From Mucidula mucida (taxonomy: Eukaryota > Basidiomycota > Agaricomycetes > Agaricales > Physalacriaceae), in the NCBI GenBank assembly GCA_015501055.1, contig JADNYV010000097.1, positions 1-64,000 of the forward strand: a stretch of DNA of 64,000 nucleotides, read 5' to 3'. The notes beneath the pieces were generated by a model. That model ran no database searches, was not told where the DNA came from, and saw only the letters and a list, made by a program, of their open reading frames with translations. Numbering within the stretch: the first letter of the stretch is position 1; the number at the start of each line of letters is the position of its first letter. The translations under genes were made by a program, and so were the position numbers. Below, one piece after another: positions 55,041 through 64,000 of the stretch.

Positions 55041-56473
55041 CTGCCGTATGTTCTTGATATTCTCATATACCCTGTTCATGAAATATTACCAAGCTTTCTG
55101 GTCTTCATTCATGTGTGATATCTGAATAAGTCAATGGTTGTGTTGACTCCCCAGATCTGGCAGGGTGCACGCTATAGCAAAGTTGCGTTGCGTGAAAGGG
55201 AGTAGACTTATCCCCAAAGGAACACTGTTTAGCTGGGGATACACAAGAACATGGTTCATTCCTTCTTGTAGTAGCCTCCACTCGTAACAAAGCGCGCACA
55301 TAGTGAAATGTAAGCTACTGACCCGCATTTCGAGACCGTCAAAGCGTTGAATCCCTGCCAGCGCGTTTGCACGGCATCAGAGCGTAAAAGTGGCCCTTGT
55401 GCGTGCCACAGCCGCAACATTGAGGTCGTACGGACTGTGGGCTCGCGACTTGTTTGTGTGGATGTCCATCAGCCGGCGCCATTGCGGACTAGAATACGTT
55501 CAGGAATAGATATATTGCACAGCGTTTAGTGTTAATGCGTGTCGCAATAGACTGCGCGACACGTCGGAAGTCGCCACGAGGATCTTCGTCAGAAGGCAAT
55601 CAGACGCGTAAATTCTGCGCCACACAAGTTTGTTAGTCCTGACGGGGCTTTCAGGACGATGATTCTCGCTATAGCGTTCAGGTAAGTCAGAAGAGAAGGA
55701 AGACCTGCAAGTCGTAAGCTTATATGCTCGGCGGTTCAAACAAAGTCCTGGTACTGTTCAGCGGGATCGAGGTGAGCAAATTAGGAGATTTTAAAAGGCA
55801 AAATTGGCGGAGAATTCGTGTGCGTTAAAGATGATGACTTGTGGAAGGACGCAGAAGAAAGCGGATGCATGATAACAAGGAACAGTGTTGACTTGAGCCA
55901 AGTGATAGCACCAAACATGCTTTCGGCATCGGGCCGCCCTCCCGACTCTCCTTTCATTTGTCGACAACCATTCCAAAATGTGTCCCGTTCAATCAGGCGT
56001 TAACCATCGTCGCCGTGCTCTCGTGTTTATCGCCTGCGACTGATCAAATCAGGCTGATTAGCAGGATGGAGATGGATATTAAGGCAGGAATCAAAGGGTA
56101 CTGGCTCGAGCGCCAATGAGCAGATTGCCAAGGAGGAAGCCGCTGTGTGGCGTACTGCAGCATGGGCTGGTAGTGGATCTAGGAATTCATGTCTGCATCT
56201 ACGTCGACAATTGGAGTGGGTGCTTCCATTCGGATATCAACCGACTTCTGCGCTATGACGAACATTTCTGAAACCAAATGTCGGCACTCGTTTTCGAAGT
56301 CCACCGGAGATATCTTCTTTCTGCACTGGTCCTCGACCGCCGAGATTCACTGTGGACCAAGTTCTGAGTCTTACCGGCGGTATCGCTCACCGGTTTATAA
56401 CTGAGACGCACAGGATCGATGTCTTGTCTATCACCTCTCAACGATCGAACTCAAACCTAGACACTAGGACAGC
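55041..56473 (-). other. Spacer collinear with 35500-36912
   Basis: The same minus-strand coding-like blocks as in unit I, with similar breaks, and no supported gene. The block shows slightly different lesions in the two units, so it was probably already decaying when duplicated. Confidence 0.45.
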
Positions 56474-56561
56474 TATATAAACCTGGTCACGAACTTGTAG
56501 GTCTAAACCCACCCATTCTCACAGCTTTACGAATTTATTTGTTCAACTCCTATTTACAATC

Positions 56562-57371
56562 ATGGTCCTCATCATCAATGGTGTTGATGTCGAAGACTTC
56601 TCTCCACCTCCCATCGGCCCCATCCCCGCCCATTACGGTCCCTACTCCGCGGCATCCCCAAACCGAACCGCGCGCACCCCATTCATACATGCAGCGCTCC
56701 GTCTTCGGGGATGACCCCTTCGAATTCCGGGCGGTTGATCCCTCCACCGTGGAGCAGCCCATTGGGCCTCTAGAGACCGCCCCAGGAGTACTGGCGCCCA
56801 CAGTTACCGGCCGACCGGCCGCTAAGCCTTCACCGCAACCTGCCGCCGAATCCTGGGACCACTTCCTCCACCGCCTTGCGCTTGCAACAACCAAGGATTT
56901 GGGCGCGCGCCCCTACCAAATCAGTGATTTTCCTCCTGATTGCCCACCGCGGTCTGTAGAACCTGATTATTCCCACCTCTTGTTGTCGAGAAATTCAGTG
57001 GAGACTGTACACCCGCAGTCACAATCTACGGCTGAAGAGCCTGCCGCTAGTGATGCGCCACCTTCGACAGGAGAGGAGCTATCTTTCTCCGCTATTCCGA
57101 TGGCGCCGGCGTCTAGCGTCGTCGAAGTGCGTGCTGCATCTCATTCCTCAGCGAGCATTGCACAGGCGACGATATCGGATCGGCTTTTGGGTAGCATCAG
57201 TGGGCCAATACGATCCAAGCGAACTGCTCGTGGCAGGTATGTGTTCAATTTCACTCTCGCTATTCCGTGTTTCTCACCGTGAACTTCAGATTTACTAATA
57301 CACTTCGAAGACTGAAAGGCTTTGCCACCGGGAAATATCCTTCAGAGCGTCTTTCGTTTTCGCAGTATTGA
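56562..57371 (+). pseudogene. Family 1 gene G, single frameshift
   Basis: TATATAAA at 56474-56481. The N-terminal frame (MVLIINGVDVEDFSPPPIG) and the rest (APHSYMQRSVFGDDPFEF to the end) differ by one base, the break lying between about 56640 and 56690. The intron and exon 2 are intact (TGA 57369-57371), and no other lesion is seen. It is nearly identical to copy C outside C's extra one-base losses. Confidence 0.7.
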
Positions 57372-59337
57372 ATAATGTCGACTGTTCAAGTAGTCTGCTT
57401 CTCTGGAACGTTATGTTGATACCCATGGACATTTGTATATCACTCTAACGCGAATATGACGGCAATGATAATGCGAAGTTTTAGAAATCACAATTGGCTG
57501 CAGCGACAGAATCAGAAACAGTTTACAGGCATGTTTTGTCATAAATCCAATGACCCAGCCGCCACCAATGCGCCGAATGTTGAAACGTTCTTGATATTAT
57601 GCTATACTCTGTGCTCGACTATTCACCTATTAACTGGACAGGGAACGACATGAGCATTGAAAGACTCGAAAATACGTAGAATCGAAAGCAGCAGGGTGTA
57701 TGCCACAAACATTTTCCGTAGCGTAAAATCTATAGCTAGGGCGCCATTCTGGACATAAGATCGAGCGTGAACGACTCAGAGGACGCGTATAGTTCGTTCA
57801 TCAGTTTCTGGAGGTAATTCATAGTCGCCTGGTATTGCAGGCGTGCTTTTGAAGAGAAGATAGCGGGCGTGTCAACACGTTGGGGGTGGCGCAATGAAAT
57901 TAATACAGCGTATATCTCTCTATCTCTAGCGTGACTGAGGGTGGCTTGCTGCTCTGGATGCTGTGGACAGTAAAGTTAACATGATGGTGCAGTCGAGAAA
58001 GCGCCTGTCCGGCCCGAGTATCCGACACTCCTTCTTCCTTCCACCAATTCACATACCGCTCTGCCGTTGTTCTCCCTTACCAAGCACCTGGTATATCCCG
58101 GGATATCCCTCCAGTCAATTCGTTCTGTGACTCCAGACTGGATCTGGCGTGCTTTGATTATGGTGGAAGTGTCGTTGATTGGAGGTGCAGTTGGTTGATT
58201 GGAGGCGCGTTGTTGTGTTACAGCCACGTCGTGGACTCCCATGGAGGAACATCTAGCGCGCACACCGGAAGATGGCGCATTCCCCGGGGATGCAGTGTCC
58301 TTTTCCTACACCCAACTGGATCCCTCGCACAGTATGAATCCAGGGAGCGATATGTCAGGCACTCCGCGTCCTGTGAAAATCCGAATACCCAAAGCCGCCA
58401 CCTCGGCCTTGCGCTTGGGCGCAGCATTTACAGTGGGATCGCCCTTTTCTTCTCCTTCTGCACGTCTTTGAGAGCCTTCCAAACGACGCGAGAGCCCATT
58501 TCGCGTGGGTCGATGCGACCTGCCAGTCAAGTCGGCGCGTTTCTTGTCTCTGCGAGGTCGGCGGTCAACACCAGCGAAGAAATGTAGTCATGAATATGTT
58601 GGGAAAGATCCCGTTTGCCGGCTCCGTGCGTGGTAGTGGTCGTCACCGACTTTCAAGGCGGAAAAAATTCCAAACTGCCTTTTCTGTACCGATCGTTTGG
58701 CTGCTTTGACTCGCAGCGTCAACGCGCATGCTGCTTGTACTTGAGCATACTAGCACAGTGCATTGCCGACCGTAAATAAAAGTAAGCAGATGCAAAAAGT
58801 ACGTTGAATAATCTGTACTTACGAGTTTCTGATAGCCTAGCTATCCCTAATCGACGGACAACACTGTCAGGCATTAGCAGCAGTCGCAGTGACCAAGCCG
58901 ACGATAAGGTGCTTCACATATAGCATAGAGTGCACTTTAGTCTGATTGAGAAGCTTTAGCATTATGATCAACAAGGAGGGAAATCCATGATGGCAAGTAC
59001 CGAATAGAAACATGGCTTACACATGTCGAAATATGGCATCCGAACGCTACCGCTACGATAAAAGAGTCCGCTATTCTGAGGAAGACTGTGCCCTTTGCGG
59101 TGTCGATACCTGCACATAACAGTCTTTCGTACGTGTTCTTGAACAAGCTGAGAGCTCCCGCGCGTGGCAAGGAAACGCAGCTGATCAAAGAGTTGCTAGA
59201 TTCTCGCTCTTTCAGTACTTATCAATTCATCTCCTGCTTTGGACCCAGGACAGCACACACAAAGGATAATAAAGCATCTTGGTATTATTAGATTAACATG
59301 GTATACAATATCAAGAGAAATTAATAGTCAGCAGAAG
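57372..59337. other. End of unit II and unique flank
   Basis: 57372-58172 matches 37806-38600. At 58199-58471 a plus-strand ORF (TPEDGAFPGDAVSFSY, KIRIPKAATSALRLG) shows faint similarity to the start of the gene at 10967 (AHMPEDGLLCQDVVSS). It may be a fragment of that gene type. 58600-59300 shows no gene. Confidence 0.35.
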
Positions 59338-60120
59338 ACTTGCACACAGACTCGCGAAATCTTTCTGCCCATCTTCATCGGCCTAAAAGCCTTCCTCTTC
59401 TTTGACGGCAGCTCTTCAACAAACGGCGATACCTCGACAGAAGGCCTCTTCTAGGAAATCGCACTCCTCGGGGACCAGGGAGCACAAATTTTTAACAAGC
59501 GGGGAGAGCTCTGTGACATCGTCCCCCGGTAAAAGGCGCTGCTGTCTTGCGACGCAGTCCGCCGAATTACGCCTGGCTCTCTTGATGGCCGCTTTAACAT
59601 ATGTAGAAGTGGTGTCCGATACAGGTGAGAAGGATGATACGGTTGACGTAGTGAAAGGGACGAGACGGCAGTAAAGCTTCTGCGCGCCAAGGGCCGTATC
59701 TCCTTCTGAGTCGTCTTTGCGAGTAGGGATCGGGATTCTTCTCGATGAATGGATAGGAGGAAACAGACTTACCGGAAGAGAGTCTGTGTTTACGCTTTAT
59801 TTCGGGTTCGACCAAGGTTGAGACTGAATCGATTGAGATATCCGACGTCTCCGTGGCCACAGTGTCTACAGACGAGCGCCGCGAGCGACGTTGGCTGTAG
59901 GTAGGTGTCGATGTACGACGAAACTCGGGGGCAGGAGGGGAGAGCGATGGGAAGAGCTTGTATGCAACTATAACAGCGAGACTCTAGAAGGCGCATTAGA
60001 GAAGAAAAGGGATACGCGATATGAACGTACGGCTGTGACGCCGGCTGAACTTTGAAAAACACCAACTGTCAGTGAGGTGCAGGAGGAGGAAGTAGAGTGA
60101 TAGTAGACACGAGACGACAT
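59338..60120 (-). pseudogene. Family 2 copy 4, inverted and diverged
   Basis: Minus strand. Exon 1 is 60120-60031 (MSSRVYYHSTSSSCTSLTVG), the intron 60030-59984 (47 nt), and exon 2 is 59983-59773 (211 nt, the same length as in copy 1; contains RRSRRSSVDTVATETSDISI). The second donor is at 59772. Exon 3 starts in frame with LAKTTQKEIRPLARRSFTAV, then loses one base relative to copy 1. The end SKKRKAFRPMKMGRKISRVC (stop at 59338-59340) is kept in its own frame. This is the most diverged copy and the only inverted one. Its conserved exon sizes support the gene model of the family. Confidence 0.7.
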
Positions 60121-61251
60121 TGTGGTGATGGTTCAAATTTGGCGCAATACATTGCTGGGAGGAGGATTCTATACCGACAGCGTCAATGAAACTGTCTCTC
60201 TTGATCGACCAGTAGGGCAAAGGGTCTGCTGAATCCCACAACTAAGAGTCTCAACCAAGAGTCTTCAAACCCTCGGAAAGTATCCTGAGAAGCTACCCCT
60301 CGTCTGTGCTACGGCGCAGCTGATATGCAGACGATGTTTCAGAAGAACAGTTCAACATACGCCCAAGGATCGATGGCACCGGCGATCGCAGCTCCGTGGA
60401 GACTTTCTCGTTAATTCCGATGCAGTGCTAGTTCAGACACCGGGAGCTGGCCAAGTCTCAGCTCGACGTCAGGATGTAGAGGTCCGCGACGCGCCGACCA
60501 ACGTTGTCTCGTTATCGTGTAAGGGCGGTGCAGATATGGCGGTACCTTCGCGGTTCGGTGCCCAGCTCAAACCGACCAACGCGCAGTCTAGATGAGTTTG
60601 GAGGCTAAATGAGAATATTCAAGCAACAAAGCAATTGATTTTAAATAAAACACATACGCACGCAACAACTTGGACCAGAAACGCGTGATTTACAGCAAGT
60701 TAATCGGGTTTAATCCTTTGGATTACACAAGGCTAATATGAGGTAATCCCCTCGCCATCGGCATAAAAAACTCTCACTCAACGATTCTTCTACCTAGGTT
60801 CGCTAGGTCGCAAAGAAGTGTCGATGGTCATTACCCGTCGGGTCTCAAAATGCACCAGGTGAGTTTTATCTCTTACCCTCGGTACCATCATTATGCTCAC
60901 CCCGTGCAGCATGCCCACGGCGTGGTCCTCGACCGTACTTTTGCTCTCCTTGCAGCCTGCCCACGGCGTCGCCCTCGGCTTCACTCTCACTCACATTATA
61001 TTCGCCTGCTACAATACACGCCAGTTAGCATGGACGCTCACTCTGTTGTGGCACGGACTTAGTTTACTTTTCCCACGCCTGGCGAGTACTCAAGGCTGCG
61101 CGGAACGTCTCAGTTCCCTCAGCTCTTACGGGTCACTCGCCAGGTCAGTGGAACTTCACATCTCTTATTTCTTGTAGCTCACGTAGCCCAGCTAGCTATT
61201 TCTCGTCAACAAAGAATTCAAATTCCATCTATCGCATCAAAATTCAAGGAC
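60121..61251. other. Spacer and 5' non-coding region of the DIRS-like element
   Basis: No supported gene. The left boundary of the retroelement could not be placed because its right terminal repeat lies outside the window. 60900-60990 has a short imperfect repeat (cagcctgcccacggcgt / cagcatgcccacggcgt). Confidence 0.4.
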
Positions 61252-62544
61252 ATGTCCAGAAATGCCGAAAACAGTGGAAACATCGAAGTCCCGGCACTCC
61301 CAGTCAACACCCTACAAGAAGGGGAGTACACCACTGCTGTCGAGAATAGCATCAGAATCATCATTCGCCGATACGGCGAGAAAACCGCCTCCAAGGCGGA
61401 AATTCAAGCCACCATGTCCGCCTACATGGAACAAGTCGCCCGAGCAGGTGTCTACACATTCGACGCCCAGCGAGATCTCATCCCCTGGTACGAAACACTT
61501 GATGCAGAGGTTATCCGACTCGACGGAGCCGCAAAGCGAGGCCAGCGAGATGATGATGACGACGATGACCCCGACGAGGAAGAAGGGCGAGACAAGGAAG
61601 AAGGGCAGAACAAGCGTCCCAAGCGACCAAGAGACCGCACCTCAGCAGGTTCTGACCTTAGCTCAGAGGATGAGCGACCTCCCAAAGACAAACGCGAGCG
61701 GAAAAAACCTCGCAACATCACCGGAGACGAGAGTGAGAGCGACCAAGATCAAGCCAAATTTGGATGGGCCCCCGATGCACTCATCAGAGAGATTGCCCTC
61801 ACTCCCGAGCAGCAAGTCATCCGCGACGCCGTCCGAAACCACACCAAAGACCTCAAAACTGCCATGCGCAGTCTTAAGCACACCGGCGTCGCGCCACTCT
61901 TCCCAGATGCTCTTTGGAAGAAAATCCTCCTCGATGAAACCGTTGATTTCGACGAAATCAACTCCTTCTTCTTCTCCACCAAACTCGCACTCGACACAGT
62001 CCCTATTGGCGCGTTTGAATCCGCGCTTCACCAAGCCTTGGGACGCCGCCCGGAAAGAAAGACAGTTAGCTCTGCAATTGTCTGGTTTCGCTGCTTTGAT
62101 AAATACAGCGAAGCAGTCGAGACGGTCTTCCCATCCAGACGTCGCGAACTCCGTGCGTGGCGCGAGCACATCAGTGACCTCTTCACAGTCAAGGTCGGAG
62201 AATTTGAGCCCCGCATCATTGCCTATGACATCGCCGCTCGTAAAGTCATCGCCTCCAACCCAGGTATCCTCTTCAGCGACTGGTCCCACCCTGAGCTCGC
62301 CAAACTCCAAAAAGCCTTCATCGAAGCTGGTGGAATCAAATTCAACGACCTTGGAGGTAGCGGCGAGGGTGAACCAGCTGAATCCAGTCGTAGTGGAAAA
62401 TTGCGAACATCCAAGAAACAGAAGGAGATCTGTCAAAACTGGAATGAAGGACGATGTCCGCGCGATCCCTGCCCTCGTCGACACATTTGCATCACTTGCA
62501 GCGGACCACACGTCTCCAGCGCCTGCAACACAAAAAGCGCTTGA
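61252..62544 (+). CDS. DIRS-like retroelement ORF1 (gag-like, zinc finger)
   Basis: Single frame of 430 codons starting MSRNAENSGNIEVPALPVNT. Order: N-terminal helical region; an acidic tract at residues about 101-122 (DDDDDDDPDEEE); a basic segment KRPKRPRDR; a predicted globular region about 170-350 (FGWAPDALIREIALTPEQQ; FPSRRRELRAWREHISDLF); and a C-terminal double finger spaced C-x7-C-x4-C-x3-H and C-x2-C-x3-H-x4-C (residues about 393-425). Fungal DIRS/Ngaro-type elements have such a finger-bearing ORF1 before RT. It likely binds element RNA. It looks intact, and its last 101 bases overlap ORF2 in the +1 frame. Confidence 0.65.
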   Translation: MSRNAENSGNIEVPALPVNTLQEGEYTTAVENSIRIIIRRYGEKTASKAEIQATMSAYMEQVARAGVYTFDAQRDLIPWYETLDAEVIRLDGAAKRGQRDDDDDDDPDEEEGRDKEEGQNKRPKRPRDRTSAGSDLSSEDERPPKDKRERKKPRNITGDESESDQDQAKFGWAPDALIREIALTPEQQVIRDAVRNHTKDLKTAMRSLKHTGVAPLFPDALWKKILLDETVDFDEINSFFFSTKLALDTVPIGAFESALHQALGRRPERKTVSSAIVWFRCFDKYSEAVETVFPSRRRELRAWREHISDLFTVKVGEFEPRIIAYDIAARKVIASNPGILFSDWSHPELAKLQKAFIEAGGIKFNDLGGSGEGEPAESSRSGKLRTSKKQKEICQNWNEGRCPRDPCPRRHICITCSGPHVSSACNTKSA

Positions 62545-64000
62545 GAAACCCACGTCATCCTCCTTCCTATCGAATGTTTGGCGTGCCGCGTACTTATTTG
62601 TTGGTGGTCCCGATGATGATGATGGAGATGAGGAAGACGACAAAGTGGAAGTTGAACAACCAGCAAGTTACCTCCCGAGATACTTGCGCGGCTTTGGCTG
62701 GCGAGTTCTTTCCCCGCGAGGTAGCCGTACCGCCTGGTATACTGAAATTGATGAACCACTCCCTCATCCTCCTCTGCGTGAGTATAAGTCAACGGCCATG
62801 AAAACCATCCATGATAATCCGCACCTGTTCAACGTCTCAACGCCAGTTAACGTTGATCGCCTCGCAAGCCTCCTCACAGTTCATCCCAACCAACCCTTCG
62901 TGAAATCAGTCCTTCGCTTGCTCCGCATCGGGTTCTGGCCCTGGGCAGATACGAATCCTACGGATGATTTTCCTGAGACTTGGGATCACGCTTGGGCAAA
63001 CATCCCTTCCGCGACTGAGCAGCAGTTCATCCTCACTCAGTGCGAAGAAGAGGTCGCGAACGGTCATCACTCACCCGCGTTCGGCCCCGACCTTCTGCCA
63101 GGCATGTATTCCACACCAAACATCGCTGTACCAAAACCCCACTCTGAAGACCTTCGACTTGTGGCAAATCAGTCTGCCGGGGAGTACTGTCAAAATAACA
63201 TGATCGACAAGTCCCAGACTAAAGGCGCTCGCCTAGACTCCCTCCTGGTCTTCATCCCGCTTATCCTCATGTTCGTCAAGCTTCATCCTGGTAAACGTTT
63301 CCTCCTATGGAAATCGGACGTCGCAGGCGCTTTTCGTGTCATCCCAATGCATCCACTGTGGCAAATTAAGCAGATCGTCACTGCCAACATCCTGTCCATG
63401 GCGGAGGGTGGTGGTAAAGGCGAATCAGCAACGTGGCTCCGTTACGTTGACTGGCGCGCGTGCTTTGGAAGCCGTGCCTCACCACGCGCTTGGGCTTCTT
63501 TGATGGGCCTAGTGGTCTGGATCGCCGTCTGCATTCTCCACATGATATTCCTGTGCTGTTACGTCGACGACTGTTTCAGCATAGGCTTGGTCGACGACAT
63601 GCTCTGGTACGAGCCTTACCAGCAGTCCTTTCCCACAAATCAGACTAGGCTTCTCCACTTGTGGGATTGGTTGGGCATCCCCCATAAACTTAAGAAGCAG
63701 GTCTGGGGAGAAGTTCTTGTCATCATTGGTTTCCTGATTGACCCGAACAAACTCACGGCCACGTTGCCCGAGGATTCAAAGACTGACCTGATCACCAACA
63801 TCCGTTCCTTCGCCAGCCGCCGTCGCCGTACGCTTCATGAGTTCGAGCAACTCGCTGGTTGGATGAATTGGTCGCTCAACGTTTATCCTCTCTTCAAACC
63901 GGCACTCTGCAACCTCTACGCAAAAATGGATGGCAAATCTCGCACACATGTGACCATCCACCTTAACAAACCCCTCGTCCAGGAACTGCTCTGGTTCGCA
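62444..64000 (+). CDS. DIRS-like retroelement ORF2, reverse transcriptase part; runs off window
   Basis: Open frame from ATG 62444 (MKDDVRAIPALVDTFASL) for 519 codons to the window edge with no stop. It lies in the +1 frame relative to ORF1. RT landmarks: VPKPHSEDLRLVANQSAG, LLWKSDVAGAFRVIPMHPLW, FGSRASPRAWASLMGLV, then YVDD at 63560-63571 and LGIPHKLKKQVWGEVLVIIG. The pattern WKSD-AFR-PMHPLW followed by YVDD and a linker to RNase H is typical of the abundant agaricomycete DIRS/Ngaro-type RT. The tyrosine recombinase expected downstream is outside the window, so the class is inferred. ORF2 is either translated from its own ATG or after a frameshift. No lesion seen. Confidence 0.65.
   Translation, partial: MKDDVRAIPALVDTFASLAADHTSPAPATQKALEKPTSSSFLSNVWRAAYLFVGGPDDDDGDEEDDKVEVEQPASYLPRYLRGFGWRVLSPRGSRTAWYTEIDEPLPHPPLREYKSTAMKTIHDNPHLFNVSTPVNVDRLASLLTVHPNQPFVKSVLRLLRIGFWPWADTNPTDDFPETWDHAWANIPSATEQQFILTQCEEEVANGHHSPAFGPDLLPGMYSTPNIAVPKPHSEDLRLVANQSAGEYCQNNMIDKSQTKGARLDSLLVFIPLILMFVKLHPGKRFLLWKSDVAGAFRVIPMHPLWQIKQIVTANILSMAEGGGKGESATWLRYVDWRACFGSRASPRAWASLMGLVVWIAVCILHMIFLCCYVDDCFSIGLVDDMLWYEPYQQSFPTNQTRLLHLWDWLGIPHKLKKQVWGEVLVIIGFLIDPNKLTATLPEDSKTDLITNIRSFASRRRRTLHEFEQLAGWMNWSLNVYPLFKPALCNLYAKMDGKSRTHVTIHLNKPLVQELLWFA

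Larger units (their letters stand above)
48013..58210. repeat. Large segmental duplication, unit II (about 10.2 kb)
   Basis: Collinear copy of 28395-38660. It carries family 1 copies E, F and G and family 2 copy 3. The right end falls within the 20-bp repeat at 58173-58207, after which the two units share nothing. The left end is near 48003-48013 in the middle of the acidic ORF. Confidence 0.85.

Noticed and set aside
61663..62643. 326-codon minus-strand ORF opposite ORF1 of the DIRS-like element
   Set aside because: Ser/Val/Asp/Phe-rich antisense of a C-rich coding strand; the plus frame has the zinc finger and overlaps RT.

Overview
The window looks like nuclear DNA of a filamentous basidiomycete, probably an agaricomycete. 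Introns are very short (44-57 nt, GT..AG). The recognisable genes are typical of mushroom genomes: HNH_2-type proteins, an F-box/LRR relic, a DUF6534 membrane protein, a Ty3/gypsy chromovirus and a DIRS-like retroelement. Nothing bacterial, viral or CRISPR-like was seen. No tRNA or rRNA was recognised by eye.

Left part (1-12.2 kb). Two divergent genes of the fungal HNH-nuclease type occupy 1-3.04 kb; the rightward one is a complete five-exon model. A frame-broken F-box/LRR gene lies at 3.57-5.18 kb (minus strand). A copy of a dispersed module sits at 7.05-9.24 kb. A gene with a Ser/Tyr/His-rich repeat (10.97-12.0 kb) has its last codons replaced by a 282-bp palindromic CACTA-like MITE.

Middle (12.2-25.0 kb). 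An unrecognised gene is cut by a chromovirus array of the form LTR - deleted element - LTR - decayed full-length element - LTR - gag fragment. The LTRs carry TGTTA/TAACA ends and a self-priming primer-binding site. The first element lost most of gag, all of protease and most of RT. The second is broken by several one-base deletions and a stop. INT is intact in both; the chromodomain is intact only in the second.

Right part (26.8-60.2 kb). This is a dense array of segmental duplications. One unit of about 10.2 kb occurs at 28.39-38.66 and again at 48.01-58.21 kb, with further partial copies. It carries two gene families I cannot assign. Family 1 (about 255 aa, one intron, conserved TATA promoter) has seven copies, three intact. 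Family 2 (250 aa in its only intact copy, three exons, N-terminal hydrophobic segment plus basic motifs) has four copies. A 50-residue spliced microprotein and an acidic convergent ORF are conserved in the partial modules. A 5'-truncated DUF6534 gene lies at 40.8-42.1 kb.

Right edge (61.25-64 kb). A DIRS-like retroelement begins, with a zinc-finger gag-like ORF1 and an overlapping RT ORF2 that runs off the window. Overall this is repeat-rich accessory sequence in which mobile elements and duplicated lineage-specific genes dominate. Most copies are decaying and a few keep full reading frames.
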